A stretch of 64,000 nt of DNA. It comes from Kaistella sp. 97-N-M2. Its GTDB lineage: Bacteria; Bacteroidota; Bacteroidia; Flavobacteriales; Weeksellaceae. Every line of letters starts with the position of its first letter. Within the stretch, counting starts at the first letter, position 1. The DNA lies in the NCBI RefSeq assembly GCF_021513235.1, contig NZ_CP090976.1:2356001-2420000 (forward strand), written 5' to 3'. The position numbers and the translations under genes are program-made. Positions 32,628 through 41,432 of the stretch are shown here, one piece after another. The notes under the pieces were generated by a model. That model was not told the DNA's origin. It did no database searches and was given only the letters and a program-made list of their open reading frames with translations.

Positions 32628-33776
32628 ATGGAAAGAGCAATTGTGCATATGGATTTGGATACCTTTTTTGTGTCCTGCGAAAGATTACAGGAGTCAAAAC
32701 TCAACGGAATTCCCGTCATCATCGGCGGTGGCGACCGTGGAGTGGTGGCGTCCTGTTCCTATGAAGCGCGGTATTTTGGCGTGCGTTCTGCCATGCCCAT
32801 TAAGATGGCTTTAAGATTATGTCCGGAAGCGAAAGTGATTCGTGGCGATTATGAACGGTACTCCAAATTCTCCAAAGAAGTTACCGAAATTATTCAGGAG
32901 AAAGTTCCCCTTTTAGAAAAAGCCAGCATCGATGAATTTTATATGGACCTCTCCGGAATGGATAAATTTTTTGGGTGTTACCAATGGACGCGCGAAATTG
33001 CCGATGCCGTCACCAAAAATACGGGGTTGCCCATCAGTTTTGCTTTGTCTACGAATAAAACGGTTTCCAAAATTGGGACAGGCGAATCTAAACCTATCGG
33101 AAGATTTGAAATTCCGGCTCAAAATATCAAACACTTTCTCAATCCTTTATCCGTGCGGAAAATTCCCATGGTTGGCGACGTGACTTTTCAGTTGCTTTCG
33201 CGCGTCGGAATCCGAAATATCAAGACCTTGGCAGAAATGCCCGTCCTGGTTTTGCAGCAAATGATCGGCAAAAATGGCGGCGAACTCTGGAAAAAAGCCA
33301 ACGGAATTGATCTTACGCCTGTAGTTCCGTACGCCGAAAGAAAATCCTTGTCCACGGAACACACTTTTACGAATGACACCATGGATGTTTTCGAACTCAG
33401 AAGACTTATTTCCGGCATGGCAGAATCCTTGGCGTATCAGCTCCGAAAAGAAAAATGGCTTACGTCTACCGTTGTTTTAAAAATCCGTTACGCCAATTTC
33501 GATACGGAGACGAAGCAGTGTAAAATTTCTTATACGTCTATCGATCACACTTTAGCCAGAGTTGCCTTGGATCTATTTGAAAAACTTTACACGCGGCGAA
33601 TGCGGCTGCGTTTGGTAGGTTTGCGCTTCACGAATCTCGTGCACGGAACTTATCAGATGAATTTATTTGAAGACAGCGAAGAACTCATGAATCTTTATCA
33701 GGCCATGGACCGCATGAAAAACCGCTTTGGCAAGAATGCTTTGGGGCGGGCATCCGGGTTTGAGTTGGTTTGTTGA
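32628..33776 (+). CDS. dinB: DNA polymerase IV (Y-family)
   Basis: A 382-residue translesion polymerase. Active-site motifs are HMDLDTFFVSCERL near the N-terminus and KASIDEFYMDLSGMDKFF in the palm, both with the metal-binding acidic residues. The little-finger domain follows from residue ~240. It copies damaged DNA with low fidelity. It is divergent from an S24-type repressor and followed downstream by a short dnaE, a layout typical of damage-inducible mutagenesis cassettes. The -7 box is so close to the ATG that the transcript may be nearly leaderless. Confidence 0.95.
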   Translation: MERAIVHMDLDTFFVSCERLQESKLNGIPVIIGGGDRGVVASCSYEARYFGVRSAMPIKMALRLCPEAKVIRGDYERYSKFSKEVTEIIQEKVPLLEKASIDEFYMDLSGMDKFFGCYQWTREIADAVTKNTGLPISFALSTNKTVSKIGTGESKPIGRFEIPAQNIKHFLNPLSVRKIPMVGDVTFQLLSRVGIRNIKTLAEMPVLVLQQMIGKNGGELWKKANGIDLTPVVPYAERKSLSTEHTFTNDTMDVFELRRLISGMAESLAYQLRKEKWLTSTVVLKIRYANFDTETKQCKISYTSIDHTLARVALDLFEKLYTRRMRLRLVGLRFTNLVHGTYQMNLFEDSEELMNLYQAMDRMKNRFGKNALGRASGFELVC

Positions 33777-33792
33777 CTTGTTGACTTGTATG

Positions 33793-34028
33793 GCATAACC
33801 ACAAAAGCTTAGTGTTTTTAGAAATTCGAAAGATCACAACAAAGTGCGAGTGTTTTAATTTGTTAAATGTTTTAACCACAAAAGTCCCAAAGTTTAACGT
33901 TTTTAGAAATTTAAAAGATCAAAAAGAGAGGCACTTCAATTTCCGTAGGAAATCTTAATGACCTTAACTCCTTAATCGAATCTTAATAATAAAGTTTTCA
34001 CCGCAAAAGTCCCAAAAGTTTCTATATA
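33793..34028. repeat. Dispersed ~110-bp repeat units, left of the toxin-antitoxin pair
   Basis: Two copies of a degenerate unit opening ACCACAAAAG and containing TTTTTAGAAATT and AAAGATCA. The second copy continues with CAATTTCCG...GGAAATCTTAA. Related units occur at 34871-35120. They are non-coding and partly palindromic. Confidence 0.6.
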
Positions 34029-34042
34029 ACGAAACTTTATTT

Positions 34043-34050
34043 TATCTTTG
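34043..34050 (+). promoter_or_regulatory. TAnnTTTG -7 box for the toxin-antitoxin pair
   Basis: TATCTTTG, 20 bp before the toxin start. Confidence 0.55.
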
Positions 34051-34070
34051 AAATGCTACATATTTAGCTA

Positions 34071-34421
34071 ATGGTAAATCGATTCGAAATTATTTTTTTA
34101 GAAGAAGCCTTTGAGTTCTTAAAGACGCTCGAAAAAAAGCATTATGAAAAAATACTTTATAATATCCGTAAGTCCCAGATAAATAAGGATCCTGAACTCT
34201 TTAAAAAATTAACGAATGATATTTGGGAATTTAGAACGCTTTATCAAGGACTTCAGTATCGGTTTCTGGCATTTTGGGATAAAACTTCCACCATCGAAAC
34301 ACTCATTATTTCAACTCATGGATTTATAAAAAAGACAAGCAAAGTTCCTGAGAATGAAATTAAGAAAGCTACAAACGCAAGAACGAAATATTTTGCAGAA
34401 CAACAAAACAGTAAAAAATGA
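34071..34421 (+). CDS. RelE/HigB-type toxin (Gp49-like)
   Basis: A 116-residue protein of the phage-derived Gp49/HigB family: FEIIFLEEAFEFLKTLEKK, then LTNDIWEFRTLYQGLQYRFLAFWDK, then IISTHGFIKKTSKVPENEIKKA. Relatives are ribosome-dependent mRNA interferases. The gene overlaps the antitoxin start by four bases, the toxin-first order of HigBA systems. Confidence 0.85.
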   Translation: MVNRFEIIFLEEAFEFLKTLEKKHYEKILYNIRKSQINKDPELFKKLTNDIWEFRTLYQGLQYRFLAFWDKTSTIETLIISTHGFIKKTSKVPENEIKKATNARTKYFAEQQNSKK

Positions 34422-34732
34422 AAACATATACTTTAAACCAGGTTCAGGATCAATTGATAGGAGAAATTGGAACCGCGGAACGAGACCGATTTGAGTACGA
34501 ACTTCAAATGGATTTAATTGGTAAAGCTATAAAAGAAACCCGAAAAGAAAGAAACTTGACGCAGGAAGAATTAGGGAAATTAGTAGGAGTCCAAAAAGCC
34601 CAGATTTCCCGATTAGAAAGCAATGCCAGCAATGCAACCATGGATACTTTACTGAAAGTTTTCAGCGCTTTACAAGCAAAAGTTACGCTTCAGGTAGACT
34701 TGCCGAACTTAAATATCAGCGTGGGTAAATAG
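34418..34732 (+). CDS. HigA-type antitoxin (XRE)
   Basis: A 104-residue protein with an HTH_XRE domain at residues ~38-92 (KAIKETRKERNLTQEELGKLVGVQKAQISRLES). The N-terminal part (YTLNQVQDQLIGEIGTAERDRFEYELQ) is the usual toxin-binding lead-in. It should neutralise the upstream toxin and repress the shared promoter. Confidence 0.85.
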   Translation: MKTYTLNQVQDQLIGEIGTAERDRFEYELQMDLIGKAIKETRKERNLTQEELGKLVGVQKAQISRLESNASNATMDTLLKVFSALQAKVTLQVDLPNLNISVGK

Positions 34733-34870
34733 TGGAGTCACGCTGTTTTCAAATATATTTTCAAGTTTAAAAAAAATGCTTCTACGGGCTCAGTATAATC
34801 TCTCTACTACTACTAAATACCTGCTGAGTGAAAATCAAAGATTGAACGGAGTCAAACGCTAAAGTTTTTC

Positions 34871-35120
34871 AACCACAAAAGTCACAAAAGCTTAATGTTT
34901 TTAGAAATTCAAAAGATCAAAAAAGAGGTGCACTTCAATTTCCGTAGGAAATCTTAATGACCTTAACTCCTTAATCAAACCTTAATGGTAAAGTTTTTCA
35001 CCGCAAAAGTCACAATAGTCTGATATTTTTAGAGATTTAAAAGATCGAAAAGTTGTGCGAACTCAATTTCCGAAGGAAATCTTAACGAACTTAATTTCTT
35101 CATCTAATCCTTAATGGTAA
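34871..35120. repeat. Dispersed ~110-bp repeat units, right of the toxin-antitoxin pair
   Basis: Two further units of the repeat seen at 33793-34028, with the same order of motifs: ACC(A/G)CAAAAGTCACAA, TTTTTAGA, AAAGATC, CAATTTCCG...GGAAATCTTAA, CCTTAATGGTAAA. The stretch 34733-35292 holds nothing else recognisable except a possible promoter for dnaE. Confidence 0.6.
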
Positions 35121-35292
35121 AATTTTTAAACTATAAAATGTTAATTTATGAATGATACAAAAGACAAACTAAAATTTTCCCTTCTTAAGCGAGCGCTCTT
35201 GCGGCCATAACTTCAAACACCAGTTTCTCTAGAATGTTTGCGTCTTTGCGTTAAAATTTACAATTCATCATCCATCAACCATTAACTAACTC

Positions 35293-38200
35293 ATGTTCCT
35301 CAATTCCCACACTTATCACAGCCTTCGTTACGGCATTTTATCGGTTGAGGAACTCGTGAAGCAAGCCGCCTATTCCGGTGCCAAAGAACTGGTGTTAACG
35401 GACATCAATACGGTGACGGCGGTCTATGATTTTAAAAAAGAGTGTGAAAAATTCGGGATTAAACCCATTGTCGGCGTGGAAATTCGGAAAGAGAATCAAC
35501 TCCTTTACATCGCCATTGCGAAAGACGAAACGGGCATGGCCGAGATCAACCGTCTGCTTACCAATTATAATTGTTTTGGCGGCGAACTTCCGCAGGTTTC
35601 CCCCGGTTTTCAGAAAGTCTTTGTCGTTTATCCTTTGAAAAATATTCCCGAAGCTTTGAAAGAAGATGAATTCATCGGCGTGCGCGCAGAAGAACTGAAT
35701 CTTTTGATCCGTCCGGAATGGCAGACGTTTTTGGACAAAATGGTTCTGCTGCATCCGGTCACTTTTAAAACAAAAAAAGAGTTTAATCTGCATAAAATTT
35801 TACGGGCCATCGATCAGAATACCTTGGTTTCTAAACTTTCGGAAAATGATTTCTGTTCGCCGAAGGAAGTGTTTCAACCCCTGGAAAATATTATAGAAAA
35901 ATTCAAAAGATATCCGCAGATTATTCAGAACACGCAATATATTTTAGAGCAGTGTTCCTTTAATTTTGATTTTGAAACGCCTAAAAACAAGATCTACTTT
36001 ACGGAAAATAAAGAAAGTGATGATGCCCTTTTAAGAAAACTCGCTTACAAAGGTTTGGAAAAAAGATATCCGGAAAAAACGCAAATTGTCCTCGACCGCA
36101 TTGAAAAAGAACTGAAAGTCGTTACCGAAATGAATTTTGCAGGATATTTTCTCATCACTTTAGATATTGTAAGATACAGCAACCGCCGCGGTTTTCTGCA
36201 TGTCGGGCGTGGAAGCGGCGCCAACAGCATTATTAGTTACTGCCTCGGGATTACAGAAATTTGCCCCATCGAGCTCAATCTTTATTTTGAACGTTTTCTC
36301 AACACCAAAAGGAAAAATCCGCCCGATTTCGATATCGACTGGAGCTGGCGCGAACGCGATGAAATTTTAAAATATATTTTCGAGCGGTACGGGAAAGATC
36401 ATGTAGCTTTTTGCGGTACGAATGTCGAATTTAAATACCGCTCCATTTTTCGCGAGGTTGGGAAAGCCTTTGGTCTGCCCAAAGAAGAACTCGATGTTTT
36501 GGCGAAAAATCCCATGGCCACGCACGATGATAATAAAGTAGTAAAACTCGTTCAGAAATACGGAATGTTGCTGGAAAAATTCCCGAACCAGCGCAGCATG
36601 CATTCCTGTGGAATTTTAATTTCTCAGGAACCCATCACCAACTATACGGCTTTGGAAATGCCGCCGAAAGGTTTTCCCATAGTCCAGTTTGATATGAATG
36701 TGGCAGAAGATATCGGCTTCGAAAAGTTTGATATTCTCTCTCAACGCGGTTTGGGAACCATTAATGATACGCTGAAACTCGTCCAAAAAAATAAAGGTAT
36801 CGACATCGATATTCACAATACGGCACTTTTCAAAAAAGATAAAAACTGCAATGATTTTTTAAGCATCGGAAAGACGATCGGGTGTTTTTATATCGAAAGC
36901 CCCGCCATGCGCGGTTTGCTGCGGCGTCTGAAATGCGAAGATTATCCAACTTTGGTCGCGGCTTCTTCCATTATTCGTCCCGGTGTGGCGAAAAGCGGCA
37001 TGATGAAGGAATATATTTTCCGGCACAACAATCCCACACAATTTGAATATTTTCATGAGGTTTTTGAAGAACATCTGGGCGAAACCTACGGAATCATGGT
37101 CTATCAGGAAGATGTGATTAAAATTGCTTTACATTTCGGCGGCGTTTCTGCAGACGATGGCGATGTTTTAAGAAGAGCCATGAGTGGAAAAAGCCGCTCC
37201 ATCCAAAAACTTCAGGAAGTACGCGAACATTTTTTTGAATCCTGCGCCAGAAAAGGACATCCCGAGCAGTTGTCACAAGAAGTCTACCGCCAGATCGAAT
37301 CTTTTGCGGGCTATTCTTTTTGCAAGGCCCATTCCGCGTCGTATGCGGTGGAAAGTTACCAGAGCTTATATTTAAAGGTGTATTATCCCGTTGAATTTAT
37401 GGTTTCCGCCATTAACAATGGTGGTGGTTTTTACCGCACCGAAGTTTATGTTCACGAATGCCGGATGGCGGGCGGAAAAATCCATAATCCCTGTGTGAAC
37501 CGGAGTTTATTTGAAACCACCGTTTATGGCGAAGACGTTTTTTTAGGTTTCATGCATATCGAAAAACTCGAAAGCCGGCTCGCTGCTTTTATTCCGGAGG
37601 AACGCGAAAACAACGGTGATTATACGTCGGTAGAAAACTTCATCAAGCGCGTGCCAGTCGGTATTGAAACGCTGCAGACCTTGATTTTTGTGGGCGCTTT
37701 TCGTTTTACGGGCAAACCCAAAAATGAATTGTTGATTGAAGCGCGGCTGCTCATGATTCACTTCAAACCCGAATACCGGTTGCCCAATTTTTTTGAAACG
37801 CCTGTGCAGGATTACCAACTTCCGGAACTCAAAAGAAATCGTTTCGAAGATGCTTTTGATGAAATTGAAATTCTCGGTTTTGCCGTGTCCTGCAGTCCTT
37901 TCGATCTGCTGCAGACGAAATACCGCAGCAAAGTGATGGCGAATGATTTGCTTCAATTTCATAAAAAAGAGGTGAAAATGTTGGCCTATTTAATTTCCCG
38001 CAAGCACGTGCCCACGAAAAGAGGAACCATGTTTTTCGGTACCTGGATCGATGCGGACGGAAATTTTTTCGACACGGCGCATTTTCCCGATAATTTGCAG
38101 AAATATTCCTTTCAGGGCGGCGGCTGTTATCTGTTGCTGGGTTTGGTGGAAGTGGATTTTCATTTCCCCACGATCACAATCTTGAAAATGGCGAAAATGC

Positions 38201-38364
38201 CTTTCATTCCGGATCCCAGATATGCGGAAGACGACCAGAAAAGTTATGAAATTCACCGAAAAATTAACGAAGATATTAGCATGACATCGCGAAATCCCTA
38301 TCCACAGGAACACGAGATCGGTTTACCGCGCCATAAAATGGTAATGAATAATAATAAAGTTTAA
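35293..38364 (+). CDS. DNA polymerase III alpha subunit, short error-prone type
   Basis: A 1023-residue C-family polymerase. It has an N-terminal PHP domain (residues ~1-200) whose metal residues are only partly kept (FLNSHTYHSLRYG). The palm catalytic aspartates are in PPDFDIDWSWRERDE. Other conserved blocks are YGIMVYQEDVIKIA and FCKAHSASYAVESYQSLYLK. It is shorter than replicative DnaE and stops soon after the OB-like region, as in DnaE2/ImuC. Its place next to dinB and an S24-type repressor fits a role in mutagenic repair. A replicative dnaE should exist elsewhere. Confidence 0.85.
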   Translation: MFLNSHTYHSLRYGILSVEELVKQAAYSGAKELVLTDINTVTAVYDFKKECEKFGIKPIVGVEIRKENQLLYIAIAKDETGMAEINRLLTNYNCFGGELPQVSPGFQKVFVVYPLKNIPEALKEDEFIGVRAEELNLLIRPEWQTFLDKMVLLHPVTFKTKKEFNLHKILRAIDQNTLVSKLSENDFCSPKEVFQPLENIIEKFKRYPQIIQNTQYILEQCSFNFDFETPKNKIYFTENKESDDALLRKLAYKGLEKRYPEKTQIVLDRIEKELKVVTEMNFAGYFLITLDIVRYSNRRGFLHVGRGSGANSIISYCLGITEICPIELNLYFERFLNTKRKNPPDFDIDWSWRERDEILKYIFERYGKDHVAFCGTNVEFKYRSIFREVGKAFGLPKEELDVLAKNPMATHDDNKVVKLVQKYGMLLEKFPNQRSMHSCGILISQEPITNYTALEMPPKGFPIVQFDMNVAEDIGFEKFDILSQRGLGTINDTLKLVQKNKGIDIDIHNTALFKKDKNCNDFLSIGKTIGCFYIESPAMRGLLRRLKCEDYPTLVAASSIIRPGVAKSGMMKEYIFRHNNPTQFEYFHEVFEEHLGETYGIMVYQEDVIKIALHFGGVSADDGDVLRRAMSGKSRSIQKLQEVREHFFESCARKGHPEQLSQEVYRQIESFAGYSFCKAHSASYAVESYQSLYLKVYYPVEFMVSAINNGGGFYRTEVYVHECRMAGGKIHNPCVNRSLFETTVYGEDVFLGFMHIEKLESRLAAFIPEERENNGDYTSVENFIKRVPVGIETLQTLIFVGAFRFTGKPKNELLIEARLLMIHFKPEYRLPNFFETPVQDYQLPELKRNRFEDAFDEIEILGFAVSCSPFDLLQTKYRSKVMANDLLQFHKKEVKMLAYLISRKHVPTKRGTMFFGTWIDADGNFFDTAHFPDNLQKYSFQGGGCYLLLGLVEVDFHFPTITILKMAKMPFIPDPRYAEDDQKSYEIHRKINEDISMTSRNPYPQEHEIGLPRHKMVMNNNKV

Positions 38365-38458
38365 AGTGGGGAAATCTTTTTTCTTCAAATTTCCATCATT
38401 AAAGAGATTACCGTTTTTTAACCTTTGATATTTTTTAAATTTGTTTAAAATTTTGGTG

Positions 38459-38611
38459 ATGAAATCTACAGGCGAAATTTTCAAAAATAACCCGTCCTTA
38501 CTGCAAGAGCCGGCAGTGACCGAACTTTTGGAATATTGTAAGGAACAAGGACCTGGAAAGAGAGCAGATGGAACATGACCGCTTCGGTTATGAAGCGCGC
38601 CGCAATATCGG
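38459..38611 (+). pseudogene. Decayed small gene
   Basis: ATG at 38459 starts MKSTGEIFKNNPSLLQEPAV and ends after 39 codons. A second frame immediately continues with coding-like sequence (EQMEHDRFGYEARRNIGRPF). Together they look like one small protein broken by a frameshift. The family is not named with confidence. Confidence 0.35.
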
Positions 38612-38692
38612 GAGGCCGTTTCAAGTTTGAAAAACTATAATTTGGGATGCTGCAGAGATGAAAAAATCTGGCTTTAAACCGTCAGTTTATCG

Positions 38693-39841
38693 CTAAATTT
38701 TGAAAAACCTTTTCAGATTCTCCACTCCTTTCAAAATCGTTTCCTCTTTTTTAGCAAAACAAAATCGCACGTAGCCTGTATTTTTTTCGTCGTGATTAAA
38801 AGCCGACACGGGAATGGTGGCGACTTTGGCTTCCTCCGTGAGCCAAACGGAAAAATCTTTATCCGAAAGTCCGGACATGTTTTCGAAATTTAAAATCTGA
38901 AAATATCCGGCTTCAGCCTTTTCATTCAAAACAAAAGGCAAATCCTTTATTTCGTGGAGGAAAAAGTCTCTTTTCTGCTGCATGATTTTACAGTTTTCCG
39001 CGAGGTCGAAAACTTCCAGATATTTTGCCAAGGCATATTGCGCCGGAGAATTCACGCTGAAAGACAAATACTGGTGCACCATTCGGTACGCGTGCGAAAG
39101 CTGGGGCGAGGCGACAACGTAGCCAACTTTCCAGCCCGTGACGTGAAACATTTTGCCAAAAGAAAAAATACTGAAACACCGCTCCCGCAATTTTGGATGG
39201 TGAAAAGCACTGTAAAATTCGCGGTCATCGTACATCAAAACATCGTAAACTTCATCGGAAATAATAATGATCCCCGTGTTTTCAACAAGATCGGAAAGTT
39301 GGTCCCAATCTTCTTTTTTCCAGACTTTTCCGGAGGGATTGTGCGGCGAATTAACGATGATGGCTTTCGTTTTGTCTGTGAGCGCCTTTTTTAGAGCCTC
39401 AAAATTCACTTCAAAATCAGCATTAAGACTGACGAAAACGGGTTTTCCGCCGTTCATTTCGATGGCGGGAACATAACAGTCGTAATTCGGTTCGAGCACG
39501 ATAACTTCGTCGCCAAAAGTAATGACAGAAGCTAAAGCGGTAAAAATCCCATAGGTTGCACCCGGCGAAATGGTGATGTTTTCTTTCGTCACCGAAATGG
39601 GCGTTTTTCTTTGCTGATTGAATTCCATTAAATTCTCAATCAGCAGCGGATTGCCAGCCAAAGGGGCGTATTGGTTAAAGTTTTTCTCCGTTCCTTCACA
39701 AAGAAGTTTTTTCAGACGCTCATCAATTTCATAATCCGGAAAACCCTGCGAAAGATTAACCGCCTCGTTCTTCAGCGCAAGTGCCGTCATCTCGGAAAAA
39801 ATGGTGTTCTCGGAACCGGTGTGCTTTTTGGGAAGGAACAT
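38693..39841 (-). CDS. PLP-dependent aminotransferase (methionine aminotransferase-like)
   Basis: A 382-residue fold-type I aminotransferase. Motifs are NLSQGFPDYEIDE, SPGATYGIFTAL, NSPHNPSGKVW, ISDEVYDVL and the PLP-lysine segment FSFGKMFHVTGWKVGY. The closest pattern is YbdL, which transaminates methionine and aromatic amino acids. It acts in the cytoplasm, probably in methionine salvage. It is a single-gene unit. Confidence 0.85.
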   Translation of the reverse strand: MFLPKKHTGSENTIFSEMTALALKNEAVNLSQGFPDYEIDERLKKLLCEGTEKNFNQYAPLAGNPLLIENLMEFNQQRKTPISVTKENITISPGATYGIFTALASVITFGDEVIVLEPNYDCYVPAIEMNGGKPVFVSLNADFEVNFEALKKALTDKTKAIIVNSPHNPSGKVWKKEDWDQLSDLVENTGIIIISDEVYDVLMYDDREFYSAFHHPKLRERCFSIFSFGKMFHVTGWKVGYVVASPQLSHAYRMVHQYLSFSVNSPAQYALAKYLEVFDLAENCKIMQQKRDFFLHEIKDLPFVLNEKAEAGYFQILNFENMSGLSDKDFSVWLTEEAKVATIPVSAFNHDEKNTGYVRFCFAKKEETILKGVENLKRFFKI

Positions 39842-39931
39842 ATTTTACTTTTTATCAAAAATACTTAAAAAACCCGTGGAGCCATCCTAAAATTAAAACT
39901 TATCTTTAGCCTTCAAAAATTGATAAAAAGC

Positions 39932-40942
39932 ATGAAAAATTTAAAATGTCTCCTTCCGGTTATCGCTGTCACGCTCCTGAACAGTTGTGCCGCCAACCTT
40001 TCTTATTCGGGCTCGCCCTTTAAAAAATCTTACGAATCGATCACGCCAGATGAATTGAAAACGCATTTGTATGTTGTCGCTTCGGATGAAATGGAAGGCA
40101 GAGATACGGGAAGTGAGGGCCAGAAAAAAGCCGGCCGGTATTTGATCGAGCAGTATGAGAAAATGGGAGTTTCGCATCCAAAATCGATGACTTCTTATTA
40201 CCAGATCGTGCCGAAAGAAGCCTTGATGGGAAGACGTGGAAATTTACCCGAATCCGAAAACATTTTAGCCTTCATCGAAGGAAGCGAAAAGCCGGATGAA
40301 GTCATCGTGGTTTCGGCGCATTACGATCACGTGGGCATGAAAGACGGCAAAATTTATAATGGTGCCGATGACGACGGCAGTGGAACGGTGGCGTTACTGG
40401 AAATCGCAGAGGCGTTTCAAATGGCAAAAAAGTCCGGAAACGGACCGAAACGTTCCATCTTATTTTTACATGTTACAGGCGAGGAGCACGGACTTTTAGG
40501 TTCCAAATATTATGCGGATCATCCGATCTTCCCGATGGCCAACACAGTTGCAGATTTAAATATCGATATGATCGGGCGATGCGATCCCGCAAATTGTGGG
40601 AAGGATTATGTGTATGTGATTGGATCGGAAATGCTGAGCACGGATTTAAAGAAAATAAGTGTCGTGGCGAACGAAGCCACGACGAAGCTCGAACTCAACT
40701 ATAAATACGACGATCCAAAGGACACGGAAAGATTGTACTACCGTTCGGATCATTACAATTTTGCAAAAAACGGCGTGCCCGTTATTTTTTATTTTGATGG
40801 CATCCACGCAGATTACCACAAACCTACGGACGAAGCCGATAAGATTGATTATAATGCTTTGCAGAAACGTACGCAGCTGGTTTTTGCCACCGCCTGGGAA
40901 TTAGCAAACAGAAAAGATCGGATTGTGGTCGATAAAAAATAA
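39932..40942 (+). CDS. M28-family zinc peptidase, lipoprotein
   Basis: A 336-residue exported peptidase. The lipoprotein signal is LKCLLPVIAVTLLNSC. Zinc ligands of family M28 are visible: VSAHYDHVG (His), GADDDGSG (Asp), TGEEHGLLGS (Glu-Glu), NIDMIGR (Asp) and GIHADYHKPTDEAD (His). It should be an aminopeptidase-like enzyme in the periplasm or at the surface. The start is placed at ATG 39932, since the four codons before it begin at TTG. Confidence 0.9.
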   Translation: MKNLKCLLPVIAVTLLNSCAANLSYSGSPFKKSYESITPDELKTHLYVVASDEMEGRDTGSEGQKKAGRYLIEQYEKMGVSHPKSMTSYYQIVPKEALMGRRGNLPESENILAFIEGSEKPDEVIVVSAHYDHVGMKDGKIYNGADDDGSGTVALLEIAEAFQMAKKSGNGPKRSILFLHVTGEEHGLLGSKYYADHPIFPMANTVADLNIDMIGRCDPANCGKDYVYVIGSEMLSTDLKKISVVANEATTKLELNYKYDDPKDTERLYYRSDHYNFAKNGVPVIFYFDGIHADYHKPTDEADKIDYNALQKRTQLVFATAWELANRKDRIVVDKK

Positions 40943-40978
40943 GATATCGGGTAAAAGAGCCGAGCTAAATTTAAAAAG

Positions 40979-41034
40979 AGCCGGGTAAAAAGCATAAAAA
41001 CATGTTTCTTTCGCTTTTTACGCGGCTTTTTCTT
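40979..41034 (+). terminator. Rho-independent terminator
   Basis: Stem AGCCGGGTAAAAAGC / GCTTTTTACGCGGCT (one mismatch) followed by TTTTTCTTT, 36 bp after the M28 gene. Confidence 0.75.
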
Positions 41035-41038
41035 TAGG

Positions 41039-41110
41039 TAGCTTCACCGGGAATCGAACCCGGATCTAAAGTTTAGGAAACTTTTGTTCTATCCGTTGAA
41101 CTATGAAGCC
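41039..41110 (-). tRNA. tRNA-Arg (anticodon CCU)
   Basis: Read on the minus strand: acceptor GGCTTCA paired with TGAAGCT, anticodon stem AAAGT/ACTTT with loop TTCCTAA (anticodon CCT), and the T-arm GGGTTCGATTCCC. CCA is not encoded (ACCTA follows). It decodes AGG. Confidence 0.95.
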
Positions 41111-41156
41111 GATGGTGTTTCAAATTTAATATTTTTTGATAAAACATCGGCGGCGC

Positions 41157-41187
41157 AAAAAAGAATCCGCTCTTTAGAAGCGGATTC
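41157..41187 (-). terminator. Terminator downstream of uvrA (second)
   Basis: Perfect stem GAATCCGC / GCGGATTC, followed on the minus strand by six T. Confidence 0.7.
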
Positions 41188-41227
41188 AGTAGATAGAAAG
41201 ATCTCATTTTTTTAGTTAGACACCAGG

Positions 41228-41256
41228 AAAAAAGCACAGCCGACGGTGCTGTGCTT
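41228..41256 (-). terminator. Terminator downstream of uvrA (first)
   Basis: Perfect stem AGCACAG / CTGTGCT, followed on the minus strand by six T. Together with the hairpin at 41157 it gives tandem termination. The rest of 41111-41432 is empty. Confidence 0.75.
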
Positions 41257-41432
41257 AAATTTTATACTAAATTTAAAAGTAATCTTTGGATTTGCAGAAA
41301 AGAAAATGGTCTTCATTCAGTTTCTATTTCGTAGTAAATGTAATAATTATTTTAATGCGAAATGTGAATTTAATGTTAAAATTAACACCTTACTAACAAC
41401 GATTTGTGGATAAGTCCGCCAAATTCAGATAC

